Shown in pieces: positions 16,699 through 25,726 of a stretch of 64,000 nucleotides of DNA. Under the pieces are notes generated by a model. The model was not told the DNA's origin and did not search any database. It saw nothing but the letters and a program-made list of their open reading frames with translations. Position 1 is the stretch's first letter. Each line of letters begins with the position of its first letter. This DNA comes from Massilia sp. PAMC28688 (GTDB taxonomy: Bacteria; Pseudomonadota; Gammaproteobacteria; Burkholderiales; Burkholderiaceae_D). Made by a program: the position numbers and the translations under genes. The stretch lies in the NCBI RefSeq assembly GCF_019443445.1, contig NZ_CP080378.1:4154001-4218000 (forward strand). The letters run 5' to 3'.

Positions 16699-19466
16699 TA
16701 GACGTAAATGTCCTCCACCATCAGAGATAACGCCTCTGGTTCGGCGCTCTGTACGGCATGCGTACACCCCAGGTCGTCCGTAATGCCGTCTTGAAAACTT
16801 CCGTCGGCGAGTTTGATCCGATAAGGAAGATTGGCCATGGGTTGGCCGTCGGCATCCGTGATTACGAAAGCTTCATCGAACAATTTCAACCGGCTATCGG
16901 GAAGGCCCTTCAACGTGGGAACTTTCGTGCTTCCTCCGTCGAAAGGATGCTGCCCGCCTTTCACCGTAAAGTTTCCAGGACACGCGAAAGTGATATTGCC
17001 CCCTTCAAGCGTGATAGACGATTGCCCGGCTTGCAGAACAATCTTTTCCTTGGCCTTGATCTCAATCGCGCCGTTCACCGAAATGACCGTAATCGCCTGA
17101 TCGGCCAGAATCTCCAGCTGATCCGTGTGCGCCTGCAGCGACACCGGTCCATTCGCAGCGATCGCCTGGATCCCGCCAGTGTGTGAAAACATGGTCGCCG
17201 CATTCGCCGCCACCGACGCGACCGTGTGCGCCGCTGCCACATGCAGGTCCGACTGCGTCGTCCATTGCAGCTGCTCGCCGGCGTACAGCGCCGTGGAGGC
17301 CGGGGTAGCCAAGTTGATCGACGCCGCCGACGCCATCAGCACAACTGGCGACGCGAATTTTTCAACCGGCTGCGATGCATCGAGTTCCCGCGAACCAGCC
17401 AGGGTTTTCGAGGCATCCTGACCATTGACCGCGCCACCATATTTGCCGTTCGCGTCTGGATCGATCTTCGCGATTAAATCGGCGTGCGACTTTGCCGCAT
17501 CATCGCTGACGAGCGCCTCTTGTTCTCTCGCTGCGTCGCCTAGCGTGGTGCCCAAATCCTCAGCCCCCTTGAGCAAGGCGACAGCCTCCTGCGCATCCAT
17601 CTGTGTTGAAGCGACACCGCTGCCTATCGCGCGCGCGCTGGTCGACAGCAGCACGCCTCCACCACCGCGTACCACGCCCCAGGCATCGGTGCGCAGCTCG
17701 AACCCGCTGCCGCGATAGCTGCCACGCTGCGCGGAAGAGGGCTGCTGCGCGATCAGATAACCGAGATTGAGCTGCGTGGCAGCCGTACTGCTGGCCAGCC
17801 GTGTGCGTACCTGCCCGGTCGTGTCATCAATCTGCCATTGATTAAAACCGCTGCCATTAAAATTATGACTATGGATGCCCGACAGCGTGCCGGCATGATT
17901 TGCACCAGAATCCGCACCGGCCGAAAACGGCGGCAGGTCGGCGCCTGTATAAAGCTGCGCGACGACAATCGGCCGGTCCATGTCGCCTTCAATGAAGTCG
18001 ACCAGCACTTCGGTGCCGATTCGCGGTGTGAACTGCGAGCCCCAATTGGGGCCCGCCAGCGCCTCCGCCACGCGCACCCAGGTGCCTGACGTGTCATCCC
18101 CTGGAGCGTGGCCTTTCTCGTCAGTGTTATGCGCAACACCGCCGGGATTGGCGGCCATGCCGCGCTGCCACGCAAACTGCAGCTTGACGCGATGATCGCG
18201 GCTGGTCGTTGCCACCGCCTCCGGCAGCCCGACGATCAGTGCCGTCTGTGGCCCGAGCGCGGTCGTGGCCTGCGGTGCTGCTGCCCGCGCCGGCACCATG
18301 GCCACGCAGTCCCGCACGCACGCGAACGTATTGCGGTAAGTGCCAGCTTCAACGGCGTGGCGCGCGTCCTTGATCTGCGAGGCGAAGTTGTTGCGGGCGT
18401 GGTGCTCCACCCACAACACCTTGAAGCGCGTCTCGCCCTGTGCAACATGATCGTGCTGGGTGAGGTCGAATGCGTAACCGGCAGCCAGCCTGCGCACAGC
18501 GCCCGCGCCGGCATAGGTCTTGTTGTCAAGCTCCAGGGCCTTGAGCATCAGCTCACTGTGCGAATCGGCCATGTCGTTATCGCTGGCGATCCGTTCGCCG
18601 CTGCCATCATAGATGGCGATATCGGGCAGTTCGCCGGCATCGAGGTGCGACTGCTGCTGCGCCGCCGGTGCCAAGAGCTGATCGGGATCCCAGCTGCTGA
18701 TACTCACAGCGTTGGCCTGCACCTGGCGGCGCGCCCGGAATTGGTCTATTGCGTCGTCGGCCTCGGTGGCGCGCACGCCGTGAAAGCGAATGCGGTCGCC
18801 CCCGGGCGTCGCCGGTGCAAGCGCAGTGCTGTCAAAGAAGATGACGCGATGGCGCGCGTGTCCGTCACCGCCAGCACTGTCGTCATCTGCCTGGTCATGT
18901 TCAAAGCGCCAGTTCAAGCCTTCGGTGGCCAGCAGGCGCGTCAGGAAATCGTAGTCGCTCTCGCGGTACTGCGTCACGATCGGCCGTTGCGCAAGTGGCT
19001 GCGTGATGTCGAAGTCAAAGCGCACTTGCGGGTAGTCGGCCAGCAGCTCGCTCACGATCTCCTGCACGTTCTTGTCCTGGAAAATGTAGCTGTCGCGCCG
19101 GTGCGCGAGCATCGACAGCGCAGGCTCCAGACGCAGCTTGTAGCGTGCCACGCCACCGTCAGCGCCTTGCCACGCAGCGTGGGTGCAGATGCCGTGCCAC
19201 GTGCGGCGACTGCCGTCAGGCTGCAGCAATCCAATGGTCAGTTCCTCTCCCAGGAACACGCTCAGGTCCAGGTCCGTCGAGACGCTGAGCGCATCGACAT
19301 CGAACATGAACAGCTCGTTGACAGCCTCGCGGCCGTGCATCGTTTCTGCCATCAGCGACTCCGGCAAACCGCGATCCTGGGCGCTGGCCAGCGTGAGCAT
19401 GCGCGCGTGCTGGCTCAGGCCGGTGCACAGCATGCCAAGAGTGGAGAGGTCGATGCTTATGTCCAT
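16698..19466 (-). CDS. vgrG: VgrG spike protein 1 with C-terminal extension
   Basis: A 922-residue VgrG (TssI). It has the gp27-like region (about 1-380), an OB-fold gp5-like segment (WVRVAEALAGPNWG through PRIGTEVLVDFIEGD, about 460-510), and a long beta-helix DUF2345 part with the ITLEGGNITFACPGN pattern. The last 75 or so residues (FDEAFVITDADGQP, DDLGCTH) look like a transthyretin-type domain, a known cargo-docking module. It trimerises on the Hcp tube and is fired into prey with the effector encoded next. The gene is downstream of tssL in the minus operon, after a 234-base gap that holds a hairpin. Confidence 0.95.
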   Translation of the reverse strand: MDISIDLSTLGMLCTGLSQHARMLTLASAQDRGLPESLMAETMHGREAVNELFMFDVDALSVSTDLDLSVFLGEELTIGLLQPDGSRRTWHGICTHAAWQGADGGVARYKLRLEPALSMLAHRRDSYIFQDKNVQEIVSELLADYPQVRFDFDITQPLAQRPIVTQYRESDYDFLTRLLATEGLNWRFEHDQADDDSAGGDGHARHRVIFFDSTALAPATPGGDRIRFHGVRATEADDAIDQFRARRQVQANAVSISSWDPDQLLAPAAQQQSHLDAGELPDIAIYDGSGERIASDNDMADSHSELMLKALELDNKTYAGAGAVRRLAAGYAFDLTQHDHVAQGETRFKVLWVEHHARNNFASQIKDARHAVEAGTYRNTFACVRDCVAMVPARAAAPQATTALGPQTALIVGLPEAVATTSRDHRVKLQFAWQRGMAANPGGVAHNTDEKGHAPGDDTSGTWVRVAEALAGPNWGSQFTPRIGTEVLVDFIEGDMDRPIVVAQLYTGADLPPFSAGADSGANHAGTLSGIHSHNFNGSGFNQWQIDDTTGQVRTRLASSTAATQLNLGYLIAQQPSSAQRGSYRGSGFELRTDAWGVVRGGGGVLLSTSARAIGSGVASTQMDAQEAVALLKGAEDLGTTLGDAAREQEALVSDDAAKSHADLIAKIDPDANGKYGGAVNGQDASKTLAGSRELDASQPVEKFASPVVLMASAASINLATPASTALYAGEQLQWTTQSDLHVAAAHTVASVAANAATMFSHTGGIQAIAANGPVSLQAHTDQLEILADQAITVISVNGAIEIKAKEKIVLQAGQSSITLEGGNITFACPGNFTVKGGQHPFDGGSTKVPTLKGLPDSRLKLFDEAFVITDADGQPMANLPYRIKLADGSFQDGITDDLGCTHAVQSAEPEALSLMVEDIYV

Positions 19467-19603
19467 GCGGTGGGATGGTTTGGTCGTGAAAGGGGAAACT
19501 GCATTGGCGCGTTCTCGCGGAACGGAATGCCATGCTAAACAAATGACAAGATTAACTATTGTACATGAACGACAGGCGGACTGGGAACTTGTCGTTACAA
19601 AGA

Positions 19604-19631
19604 ATGCCTCAAGGCCACTGCCTTAAGGCAT
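19604..19631 (-). terminator. Hairpin between tssL and vgrG1
   Basis: ATGCCT and AGGCAT enclose AAGGC and GCCTT with a four-base loop, giving a near-perfect 12-pair stem with one mismatch. On the minus strand it is followed by TCTTTG, so it could attenuate or end transcripts leaving tssL before vgrG1. The remaining spacer at 19467-19700 shows no gene. Confidence 0.4.
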
Positions 19632-19700
19632 CAAGAGTGCGGGGATATGAGGTGCGTCAAGCTTGCGCGCGACCGTCAAGGCGCGCGCGCAACAGGACGA

Positions 19701-20468
19701 TTACGGAAGTGTGATGGTCAGATTGGCAGCTTTTGGCGCGAGCTTGACCACGTCGTTGTAAGCGGCGATGCTTTGCTCGGTATTGCTGCTCAGCGATGCG
19801 CGCAGGCCGATATAGCCCAGGATGCAGATCAGGCCAAAGACCGAGCACAGTACCCACAGCGGCAGGTCGCTGCGCAGCTTGTGGACAATCGCGTCGGGCC
19901 GCTCGGCATGCGGGGCAAAGCCGCCTCGCTTGCCCTTCATGTTGGCGATCTCGTCGCCCAGGCGTGCGGTCAGGTAGTTGAGTTTTTCCGTTCCTTCGAT
20001 GATGTACTTGCCCTGGAAGCCCAGCAGCAGGCACATATGAAAAACTTCCAGCGCCTGCAGGTGCACGCTGCCGCGCGCGCGCAGCGACTCCAGGCGGTTG
20101 AAGAAGTTTTCGCCGGCCAGCTGGTCGCCGAACAGCACCAGCTGCAGCGGGCGGCGCGCCCAGTCGTCACGAATCGAAAACGATGAGCGCAAAATGATCT
20201 CGTCCACGGCCGCGCAGAACGCGTACTTGGCCGCGTCGATGTCGTCGGCGGACGCATTCTGCTTCTTCGCACCGCGCCCGAATTCGTCCAGGAACTGCGC
20301 CATCTTTTGCGCGAAGTCGGCATTGTCCTGGGGGCCATTGCCGTTCTTGAGCATGAAGAGGGCATAGAAGCCGTCATACATCAGGTCGAGCAGGGTTTGC
20401 GGTGCTGCGCTTTGCGCCGGTGCCTGGGCGCTGGCGCCGATCAGGGATGGTGCGGTCATCGAGGTCAT
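19701..20468 (-). CDS. tssL: T6SS membrane protein TssL (DotU)
   Basis: A 255-residue DotU-family protein: a cytoplasmic helical domain (LMYDGFYALFMLKNG, CAAVDEIIL, GENFFNRLE, LLLGFQGKYI) and a single C-terminal membrane segment at about 204-222. It forms the inner-membrane platform with TssM and contacts the baseplate via TssK. No peptidoglycan-binding domain follows the membrane segment. That job probably falls to the separate OmpA-like protein encoded at 32968. It lies 17 bases after tssK. Confidence 0.95.
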   Translation of the reverse strand: MTSMTAPSLIGASAQAPAQSAAPQTLLDLMYDGFYALFMLKNGNGPQDNADFAQKMAQFLDEFGRGAKKQNASADDIDAAKYAFCAAVDEIILRSSFSIRDDWARRPLQLVLFGDQLAGENFFNRLESLRARGSVHLQALEVFHMCLLLGFQGKYIIEGTEKLNYLTARLGDEIANMKGKRGGFAPHAERPDAIVHKLRSDLPLWVLCSVFGLICILGYIGLRASLSSNTEQSIAAYNDVVKLAPKAANLTITLP

Positions 20469-20485
20469 TGAGTCAGTCCTTCGGT

Positions 20486-21826
20486 TCAGGAGGTTACGGC
20501 TACGAGTTCGAGCGACAGTTCGCGCATGCCGGATGGGACGTAGATCGAGATCGACTGCGCCTGCAGCATGCGCTCGTACATCTGGCCTTTCGCTTCAATC
20601 GTGAAGTACACGGTGTCGGGGCGCACCGGCACCGCTGCCGGCACCTGCGGCGCATGCTGCAGGCGCACGCCCGGCATGGCCGAGAGCACGAACTTTTCGA
20701 CGTCGTCGGGCGCGCCGACCTTAAAGCGCAGTGGCACCACATCCACCAGTTCGACCGCCGTCATGTCGGCCGATACCGCAAGATAGAAGGTGGTCTTGTC
20801 ATCTATCTTGCCAGAATCGAGCATGCCGATGTAGTAGGAAGGCCTGACTTGCGTCAAGGCAATAGCGAAGTACTTGGACGATATTACGGTGTCCAGCAGC
20901 TCACGAATGATCATATGCAGCTTCGCAAAGCAGGGTCCCGGATCGTTATGCACGTAAGCCGGCAGGTCGGCCAGTGTCCAGCTCTTGGAAAACGTCATCA
21001 GGCCGCCGGCCACGCCCAGCAACTGTTCGTACAGCCGCTCCGGATGCAGGGCCGGATGATGGAAGTAGTGCGCCAGCGAGGCATAGGCCGAACTGGCGGT
21101 ATGGAGCAGCCAAAACGACGACATGTCGCCGGAGCGAAACTCGATCACATTCTTGCTCGGTTCGCGGTGGTGGCCGTACAGCGCGCTGACCTTGGCCTGC
21201 AGGGCATCGATCAGGCGGCGCAGCTGAAGGAACAGGATCGGCGCTGCGCGCACCGACAGGCTAGGCGGCACGAAGGTCGGATCGACCTCGAAGCCGCCGG
21301 TGGCCACGCGGCGCAGGCGCACCAGCGGGAAGTGGACGTAGGAGTCGCGCGGCTCGAATTCGGACACCAGGCGCACGGTCTTTTTCAGGTACGACAGCTG
21401 CGCCTGGGCCGCCTGCGTGTACAGGTCGGGCGTGTCGCGGTTGTCCTGCACGAAGCGGGCCGCATTCGATGGCTGGCCGCCTTGGCCGAAATTGCCGCCG
21501 AAAGGCTTGAAGGCGGGCAGGGCGGCGTAGTAGGTCACGCTCTGCTGCGATTGCAAGAGGCCCGACAGGTCCACCGTTTCCGGCAGGTCGTCGGCGCCCG
21601 GTGCGTCGTACAGTTCGCCGTCCTGGAAGCGCAATGACAGCTCCAGCACCCGCAGCGCATTGTTGGACAGCGCATCGCGGTCCAGCTGCAGCTGGTTGAC
21701 GCCCCACGCGTAAGGATGGATGGCCTTCAGGCTTTCATGCAGGCGATGCTCGTGATACTGATCCTGCTGCTGGAAGTGCTGGGGGCGCAGGAACAGGCCC
21801 TCGCCCCAGAGTACTTTGCTCGTCAT
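20486..21826 (-). CDS. tssK: T6SS baseplate protein TssK
   Basis: A 446-residue TssK. The ATG at 21826 gives the family's N-terminus (VLWGEGLFLRPQHFQQQD); an upstream in-frame start would add 11 unrelated residues. The shoulder and neck domains lie in the first 310 residues, and the C-terminal receptor-like domain that holds the TssLM complex follows. It is the first gene of the minus operon tssK-tssL-vgrG1 and diverges from the tssB operon across 240 bases. Confidence 0.95.
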   Translation of the reverse strand: MTSKVLWGEGLFLRPQHFQQQDQYHEHRLHESLKAIHPYAWGVNQLQLDRDALSNNALRVLELSLRFQDGELYDAPGADDLPETVDLSGLLQSQQSVTYYAALPAFKPFGGNFGQGGQPSNAARFVQDNRDTPDLYTQAAQAQLSYLKKTVRLVSEFEPRDSYVHFPLVRLRRVATGGFEVDPTFVPPSLSVRAAPILFLQLRRLIDALQAKVSALYGHHREPSKNVIEFRSGDMSSFWLLHTASSAYASLAHYFHHPALHPERLYEQLLGVAGGLMTFSKSWTLADLPAYVHNDPGPCFAKLHMIIRELLDTVISSKYFAIALTQVRPSYYIGMLDSGKIDDKTTFYLAVSADMTAVELVDVVPLRFKVGAPDDVEKFVLSAMPGVRLQHAPQVPAAVPVRPDTVYFTIEAKGQMYERMLQAQSISIYVPSGMRELSLELVAVTS

Positions 21827-22066
21827 GTAATTAAGCCTTGTTGTTTGTCGAAAATGCAAGTATGCTTCGCGTTCATTACTGAAAGGATAACATTTCCAGC
21901 GGAAATAAGCACGGAAAGATGGCAGCGAATCGTGCCGATATGCACAAAGTGAGTTTTTGTGACATTCATTTGGATTTATTATTTTTTGATTATGTGCTAA
22001 CGTGTCGCCTTAGTAAATATTTCATTCTAGACATTGTTTTCACGCCACTTGTTTCTGAGGACCTGC
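21827..22066. promoter_or_regulatory. Divergent promoter region of the two main T6SS operons
   Basis: 240 bases of clearly lowered GC content (runs such as TTTATTATTTTTTGATTAT) separate tssK from the TPR lipoprotein gene. Both operons must be started from here. No exact -35/-10 pair or sigma-54 site could be singled out by eye. TGAGGA ahead of 22067 is the likely ribosome site of the plus operon. Confidence 0.55.
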
Positions 22067-22672
22067 ATGACCACCTTTATTCCCCTGTTTCGCGCGCTGG
22101 GCACTGCCGCCCTGATCGCTTCCCTTGCCGCGTGTACCGCGACTGCTCCTGTGGCGCCGCCGGCGGTGCCCAAATTGTCGGACATGCTGGCGCAAGCGTC
22201 GCAGGCCGAAAAGACTGGTAACAAGGAACAGGCTGTGACCTTGTGGAAGCAGGCCGCCGCCGCCCACCCGACCGACAAGACCCCCTGGGGCAATGTCGCC
22301 AAGACGCGCTTCGATTCGGGCCTGTACGGCGAAGCCATCATGGCGGCGGAGGAAGTGCTGATCCGCGACCCCAACGACAAGGCCGCGCACAGCATCATTG
22401 CCACCAGCGGCGTACGCCTGGCAACCAAGTCGGTGGGCGCCCTGAGCCGCATGAATGGCTTCAGCGGCTCGCTGCGCACGGAATCGCAGCAACTGGCTGA
22501 CACGCTGCGCGCCAGCCTGGGCCTGGAAGAAGGCAAGGTCATCTTTGCGGAGAAGGAAAAAGAAGTCAAAGAACCGGTTAAGCGCAGCAGCAAAGGCAGG
22601 ACCGTCAAGAACAAGGCTGGCGCCAAGGAAAGCGCCAAGGGCGGCGACGAGCTGCTCGACATCTTCAAATAA
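22067..22672 (+). CDS. T6SS-associated TPR lipoprotein
   Basis: A 201-residue lipoprotein (lipobox SLAAC, Cys23) with TPR-like helices (AEKTGNKEQAVTLWKQA; GLYGEAIMAAEEVL) over about 45-125 and a lysine-rich tail. It heads the tssB-C-hcp-E-F-G-clpV operon, where related Burkholderiales clusters carry a similar accessory lipoprotein. It is not a beta-sandwich TssJ by pattern, although it occupies the only obvious outer-membrane lipoprotein slot of the core cluster. It may support assembly at the outer membrane; the exact role is not known. The ATG at 22067 follows TGAGGA. Confidence 0.8.
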   Translation: MTTFIPLFRALGTAALIASLAACTATAPVAPPAVPKLSDMLAQASQAEKTGNKEQAVTLWKQAAAAHPTDKTPWGNVAKTRFDSGLYGEAIMAAEEVLIRDPNDKAAHSIIATSGVRLATKSVGALSRMNGFSGSLRTESQQLADTLRASLGLEEGKVIFAEKEKEVKEPVKRSSKGRTVKNKAGAKESAKGGDELLDIFK

Positions 22673-22702
22673 CCCGTACAACGCCATCCTTAAGGAAAAA
22701 TC

Positions 22703-23209
22703 ATGTCCAAAGAAAGTGTCCAAAAACGCCTCAACAAGGTTCGTCCACCGCGCGTGCAGATGACCTATGACGTTGAAATCGGTGACGCGATCTCGAGCAA
22801 GGAACTGCCCTTCGTGATGGGCGTTGTCGGCGACTTCGGCGGCAATTCCGAAGTCGAGCAAAAGCGCCTGAAGGACCGCAGCTTCGTCAACATCGATCGC
22901 GACAATTTCGATGAAGTGATGAAGGGTGTGGAGCCGCGCGCCGCGTTCAAGGTCGACAACACGCTGTCGGACGAAGGCGGCAAGTTCGGCGTGGACCTCA
23001 AGTTCACCTCCCTCGAAGACTTCCGTCCCGAGTCGGTGGTGCAGCAGGTCGAGCCGCTGCGCAAGCTGCTCGAAGCGCGCACCAAGCTGGCCGACCTGCG
23101 CAACAAGCTGGCCGGGAACGACAAGCTCGAAGACATCCTCAACGATGTGCTCAGCAACACCGAAAAACTGGCCCAGCTCGGCCAGGACAACGCCAAGAAA
23201 GAAGACTGA
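22703..23209 (+). CDS. tssB: T6SS sheath small subunit TssB
   Basis: A 168-residue TssB (VipA/ImpB). The conserved N-terminus SVQKRLNKVRPPRVQ, the LPFVMGVVGDF block and the DRSFVNIDRDNFD block are all present. The C-terminal helix ends in an acidic-basic tail. With TssC it builds the contractile sheath around the Hcp tube in the cytoplasm. AAGGAA lies before the ATG, and the stop is two bases before the tssC start. Confidence 0.97.
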   Translation: MSKESVQKRLNKVRPPRVQMTYDVEIGDAISSKELPFVMGVVGDFGGNSEVEQKRLKDRSFVNIDRDNFDEVMKGVEPRAAFKVDNTLSDEGGKFGVDLKFTSLEDFRPESVVQQVEPLRKLLEARTKLADLRNKLAGNDKLEDILNDVLSNTEKLAQLGQDNAKKED

Positions 23210-23211
23210 AC

Positions 23212-24696
23212 ATGTCCGCTCAACTGAATCAAAGCGCCGCCACCACCCACACCACCGAGATGGGTCTGCTCGACCAGATCGTCGAAGAGAGCAAGGTCGC
23301 CAAGTCGAGCACCGAGCACGCCCGCGCCAAGGACCTCATTTCGGAACTGGCCTCCCAGGTCATGGATGGCACGGTCGTCATGTCCAACAACCTGGCCGCC
23401 ACCATCGATGCGCGCGTGGCCGAACTTGACCGCATGATTTCGGCGCAGCTCTCGGCCGTGATGCATGCGCCCGAGTTCCAGAAACTTGAGTCCAGCTGGA
23501 CTGGCCTGAACTACCTGGTCAAGAACTCGTCGACCAGCCAGAACCTGAAGATCAAGATGCTCAACGCGACCAAGAAGGAGCTGGTCAAGGACTTCCAGAG
23601 CGCCCTCGAATTCGACCAGAGCACGATGTTCAAGAAGGTCTACGAAGAAGAATTCGGCACCTTCGGCGGTGCCCCGTTTGGCGCGCTGCTGGGCGACTTC
23701 GAAATCACGCGCCAGCCCGAAGACATGTACTTCATCGAGCAGATGTCGCACGTGGCAGCAGCGGCCCACGCGCCGTTCATCTCGGCCGCCTCGCCCGAAC
23801 TGTTTGGCCTGGAGACTTACAGCGACCTTGGCAAGCCGCGCGACCTGTCCAAGGTATTTGACACCGTCGAATACGCCAAGTGGAAGTCGTTCCGCGAATC
23901 GGAAGACTCGCGCTACGTCGGCCTGACGCTGCCGCGCTTCCTGGGCCGCCTGCCATTCAACCCGGCCGATGGCGCCACCACCGACGGCTTCAATTTCGTG
24001 GAAGACGTGGACGGCACCGATCACCAGAAGTACCTGTGGTGTAACGCCGCCTACGCCTTTGGCACCAAGCTGACCGGCGCTTTCGAAGACTTCGGCTGGT
24101 GCGCTGCCATTCGCGGCGTCGAGGGCGGCGGCCTGGTGGAAGACCTGCCGACCCACACCTTCAAGACCGACGAAGGCGAAGTTGCCCTCAAGTGCCCGAC
24201 CGAGATCGCCATTACCGACCGCCGCGAAAAAGAGCTGTCGGACCTCGGCTTCATCTCGCTGGTGCACTGCAAGAACACCGATTACGCCGCCTTCTTTGGC
24301 GCCCAGTCGGTCCAGAAAGCGAAAAAATACCAGTCCGACGCAGCCAACGCCAACGCGGTGCTGTCGGCCCAGCTGCAGTACATCTTCGCCGTATCGCGCA
24401 TTGCCCACTACATGAAGGCCATGATGCGCGACAAGATCGGAAGCTTTGCATCCGCATCGAACGTGGAAGACTTCCTCAATCGCTGGTTGACCCAATACGT
24501 TCTGCTCGACGACAACGCAAGCCAGGAGCAAAAGGCCCAGTTCCCGTTACGCGAAGCGTCGGTGCAAGTGCAGGAAGTACCTGGTCGCCCGGGTGTCTAT
24601 CGTGCTGTCTCATTCCTCCGTCCTCACTTCCAGCTTGACGAGCTATCCGTTTCACTCCGACTGGTCGCGGAGCTACCTGCATCGACCAAATCGTAA
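23212..24696 (+). CDS. tssC: T6SS sheath large subunit TssC
   Basis: A 494-residue TssC (VipB/ImpC). It carries the family's WTGLNYLV, FGALLGDFEI and PRFLGRLP segments and ends with the PGRPGVYRAVSFLRPHFQL strand that closes the sheath interface. Length is typical. TssB-TssC heterodimers polymerise on the baseplate, contract to push the spike, and are recycled by ClpV. It follows tssB without a gap and is followed 27 bases later by hcp. Confidence 0.97.
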   Translation: MSAQLNQSAATTHTTEMGLLDQIVEESKVAKSSTEHARAKDLISELASQVMDGTVVMSNNLAATIDARVAELDRMISAQLSAVMHAPEFQKLESSWTGLNYLVKNSSTSQNLKIKMLNATKKELVKDFQSALEFDQSTMFKKVYEEEFGTFGGAPFGALLGDFEITRQPEDMYFIEQMSHVAAAAHAPFISAASPELFGLETYSDLGKPRDLSKVFDTVEYAKWKSFRESEDSRYVGLTLPRFLGRLPFNPADGATTDGFNFVEDVDGTDHQKYLWCNAAYAFGTKLTGAFEDFGWCAAIRGVEGGGLVEDLPTHTFKTDEGEVALKCPTEIAITDRREKELSDLGFISLVHCKNTDYAAFFGAQSVQKAKKYQSDAANANAVLSAQLQYIFAVSRIAHYMKAMMRDKIGSFASASNVEDFLNRWLTQYVLLDDNASQEQKAQFPLREASVQVQEVPGRPGVYRAVSFLRPHFQLDELSVSLRLVAELPASTKS

Positions 24697-24723
24697 TACC
24701 CATAAACCACTGAAAGGAACACA

Positions 24724-25215
24724 ATGGCAATCGACGTCTATCTGCAAATCGACGGCATCAAAGGCGAGTCGACCGACTCCGTTCACAAGGACTGGATCGA
24801 GTGCAAATCGGTCGCATGGCAAGTGCTGCAGCCAAAATCGGCAACCGCATCGACCGGTGGTGGCCACACTGCCGAGCGTACGGAGCACAAAGACATCGTC
24901 GTGACCAAGCTGGCCGACCTGGCAACGCCGCTGCTGCTGCAAAACTGCTCGTCGGGTAAAACCATCCCGAAGGCAAAGTTCGTCTTCCTGCGCGCTGACG
25001 GCAAGGGCGAGCGCATCAAGTACTTCGAAATCGAACTGGAAAACGTACTGATCAGCAGCGTGGCACCAGCTGTTGCCCAGGGCGACATCCTGAGCGAAGA
25101 AGTGGCACTGAAGTACTCGCAAGTGAAGTGGAAGTACACCCAGCAGAAGGTTGGCGGCGGTTCGGGCGGTAACACCTCCGGCGGCTGGAACCTGGCGCAA
25201 AACAAAGTCGTTTAA
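24724..25215 (+). CDS. hcp: T6SS tube protein Hcp (TssD)
   Basis: A 163-residue Hcp with the standard start AIDVYLQIDGIKGES and the strands ending LKYSQVKWKYTQQK. Hexamers of this protein stack into the inner tube and can carry small effectors in the lumen. There is no C-terminal fusion domain, only a glycine-rich GGGSGG tail and a short end. AAAGGA precedes the ATG. It is the only Hcp gene seen in the window. Confidence 0.97.
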   Translation: MAIDVYLQIDGIKGESTDSVHKDWIECKSVAWQVLQPKSATASTGGGHTAERTEHKDIVVTKLADLATPLLLQNCSSGKTIPKAKFVFLRADGKGERIKYFEIELENVLISSVAPAVAQGDILSEEVALKYSQVKWKYTQQKVGGGSGGNTSGGWNLAQNKVV

Positions 25216-25235
25216 GTAGCACACACGGGGTACCG

Positions 25236-25724
25236 ATGAAGGGGTTCACGCCTGGATTATTCGACCGACTGATGGATAGTCCGGTCAGCGGTGCCAGTGG
25301 CACGGTCATGCGCATGTCGGTCGAGGACCTGAAGGACTCGGTCGCACGTGATCTTGAAGCGCTGCTCAACACCCGCACGGTAATCGAGGAAGTTCTGCTC
25401 AAGCGGTATCCCGAATGTAGTCGTTCGATCTACACCTACGGCCTGAATGACTTTGCAGGCCGTTCCCTCTCCAGCCCCGACGACCGCGCCTATATCTGCA
25501 TGTGCCTCGAAAAGGCCATTGCCCGGCACGAGCCGCGGCTGCGTAACGTCAAGGCGTCGCTGGAGATCAGGGAAGAGTCCATCAACAGTCTCAATTTCGC
25601 CATTACCGCTCTGATGGTGGTGAGTACCTCGCAGGAACCGGTCAACTTCGACGCCGTCCTGCAGCCATCGAGTCTGCATTACACCATCAGCAAGGCGCGC
25701 CGGGCAGCGTCTGCGGGAGCCTGA
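25236..25724 (+). CDS. tssE: T6SS baseplate protein TssE (gp25-like)
   Basis: A 162-residue gp25-like lysozyme-family protein. The conserved order is an N-terminal FTPGLFDRLMD segment, SVEDLKDSVARDLEALLNTR, a central YGLNDFAG, and the C-terminal LEIREESIN and TALMVVSTS strands. It acts as a baseplate wedge component that starts sheath growth. It is not a working lysozyme in this family. It sits 20 bases after hcp and two bases before tssF. Confidence 0.95.
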   Translation: MKGFTPGLFDRLMDSPVSGASGTVMRMSVEDLKDSVARDLEALLNTRTVIEEVLLKRYPECSRSIYTYGLNDFAGRSLSSPDDRAYICMCLEKAIARHEPRLRNVKASLEIREESINSLNFAITALMVVSTSQEPVNFDAVLQPSSLHYTISKARRAASAGA

Positions 25725-25726
25725 GT

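Noticed and set aside
22765..24531. A 588-codon minus-strand frame opposite tssB and tssC
   Set aside because: Antisense artefact; the plus strand encodes conserved sheath proteins.
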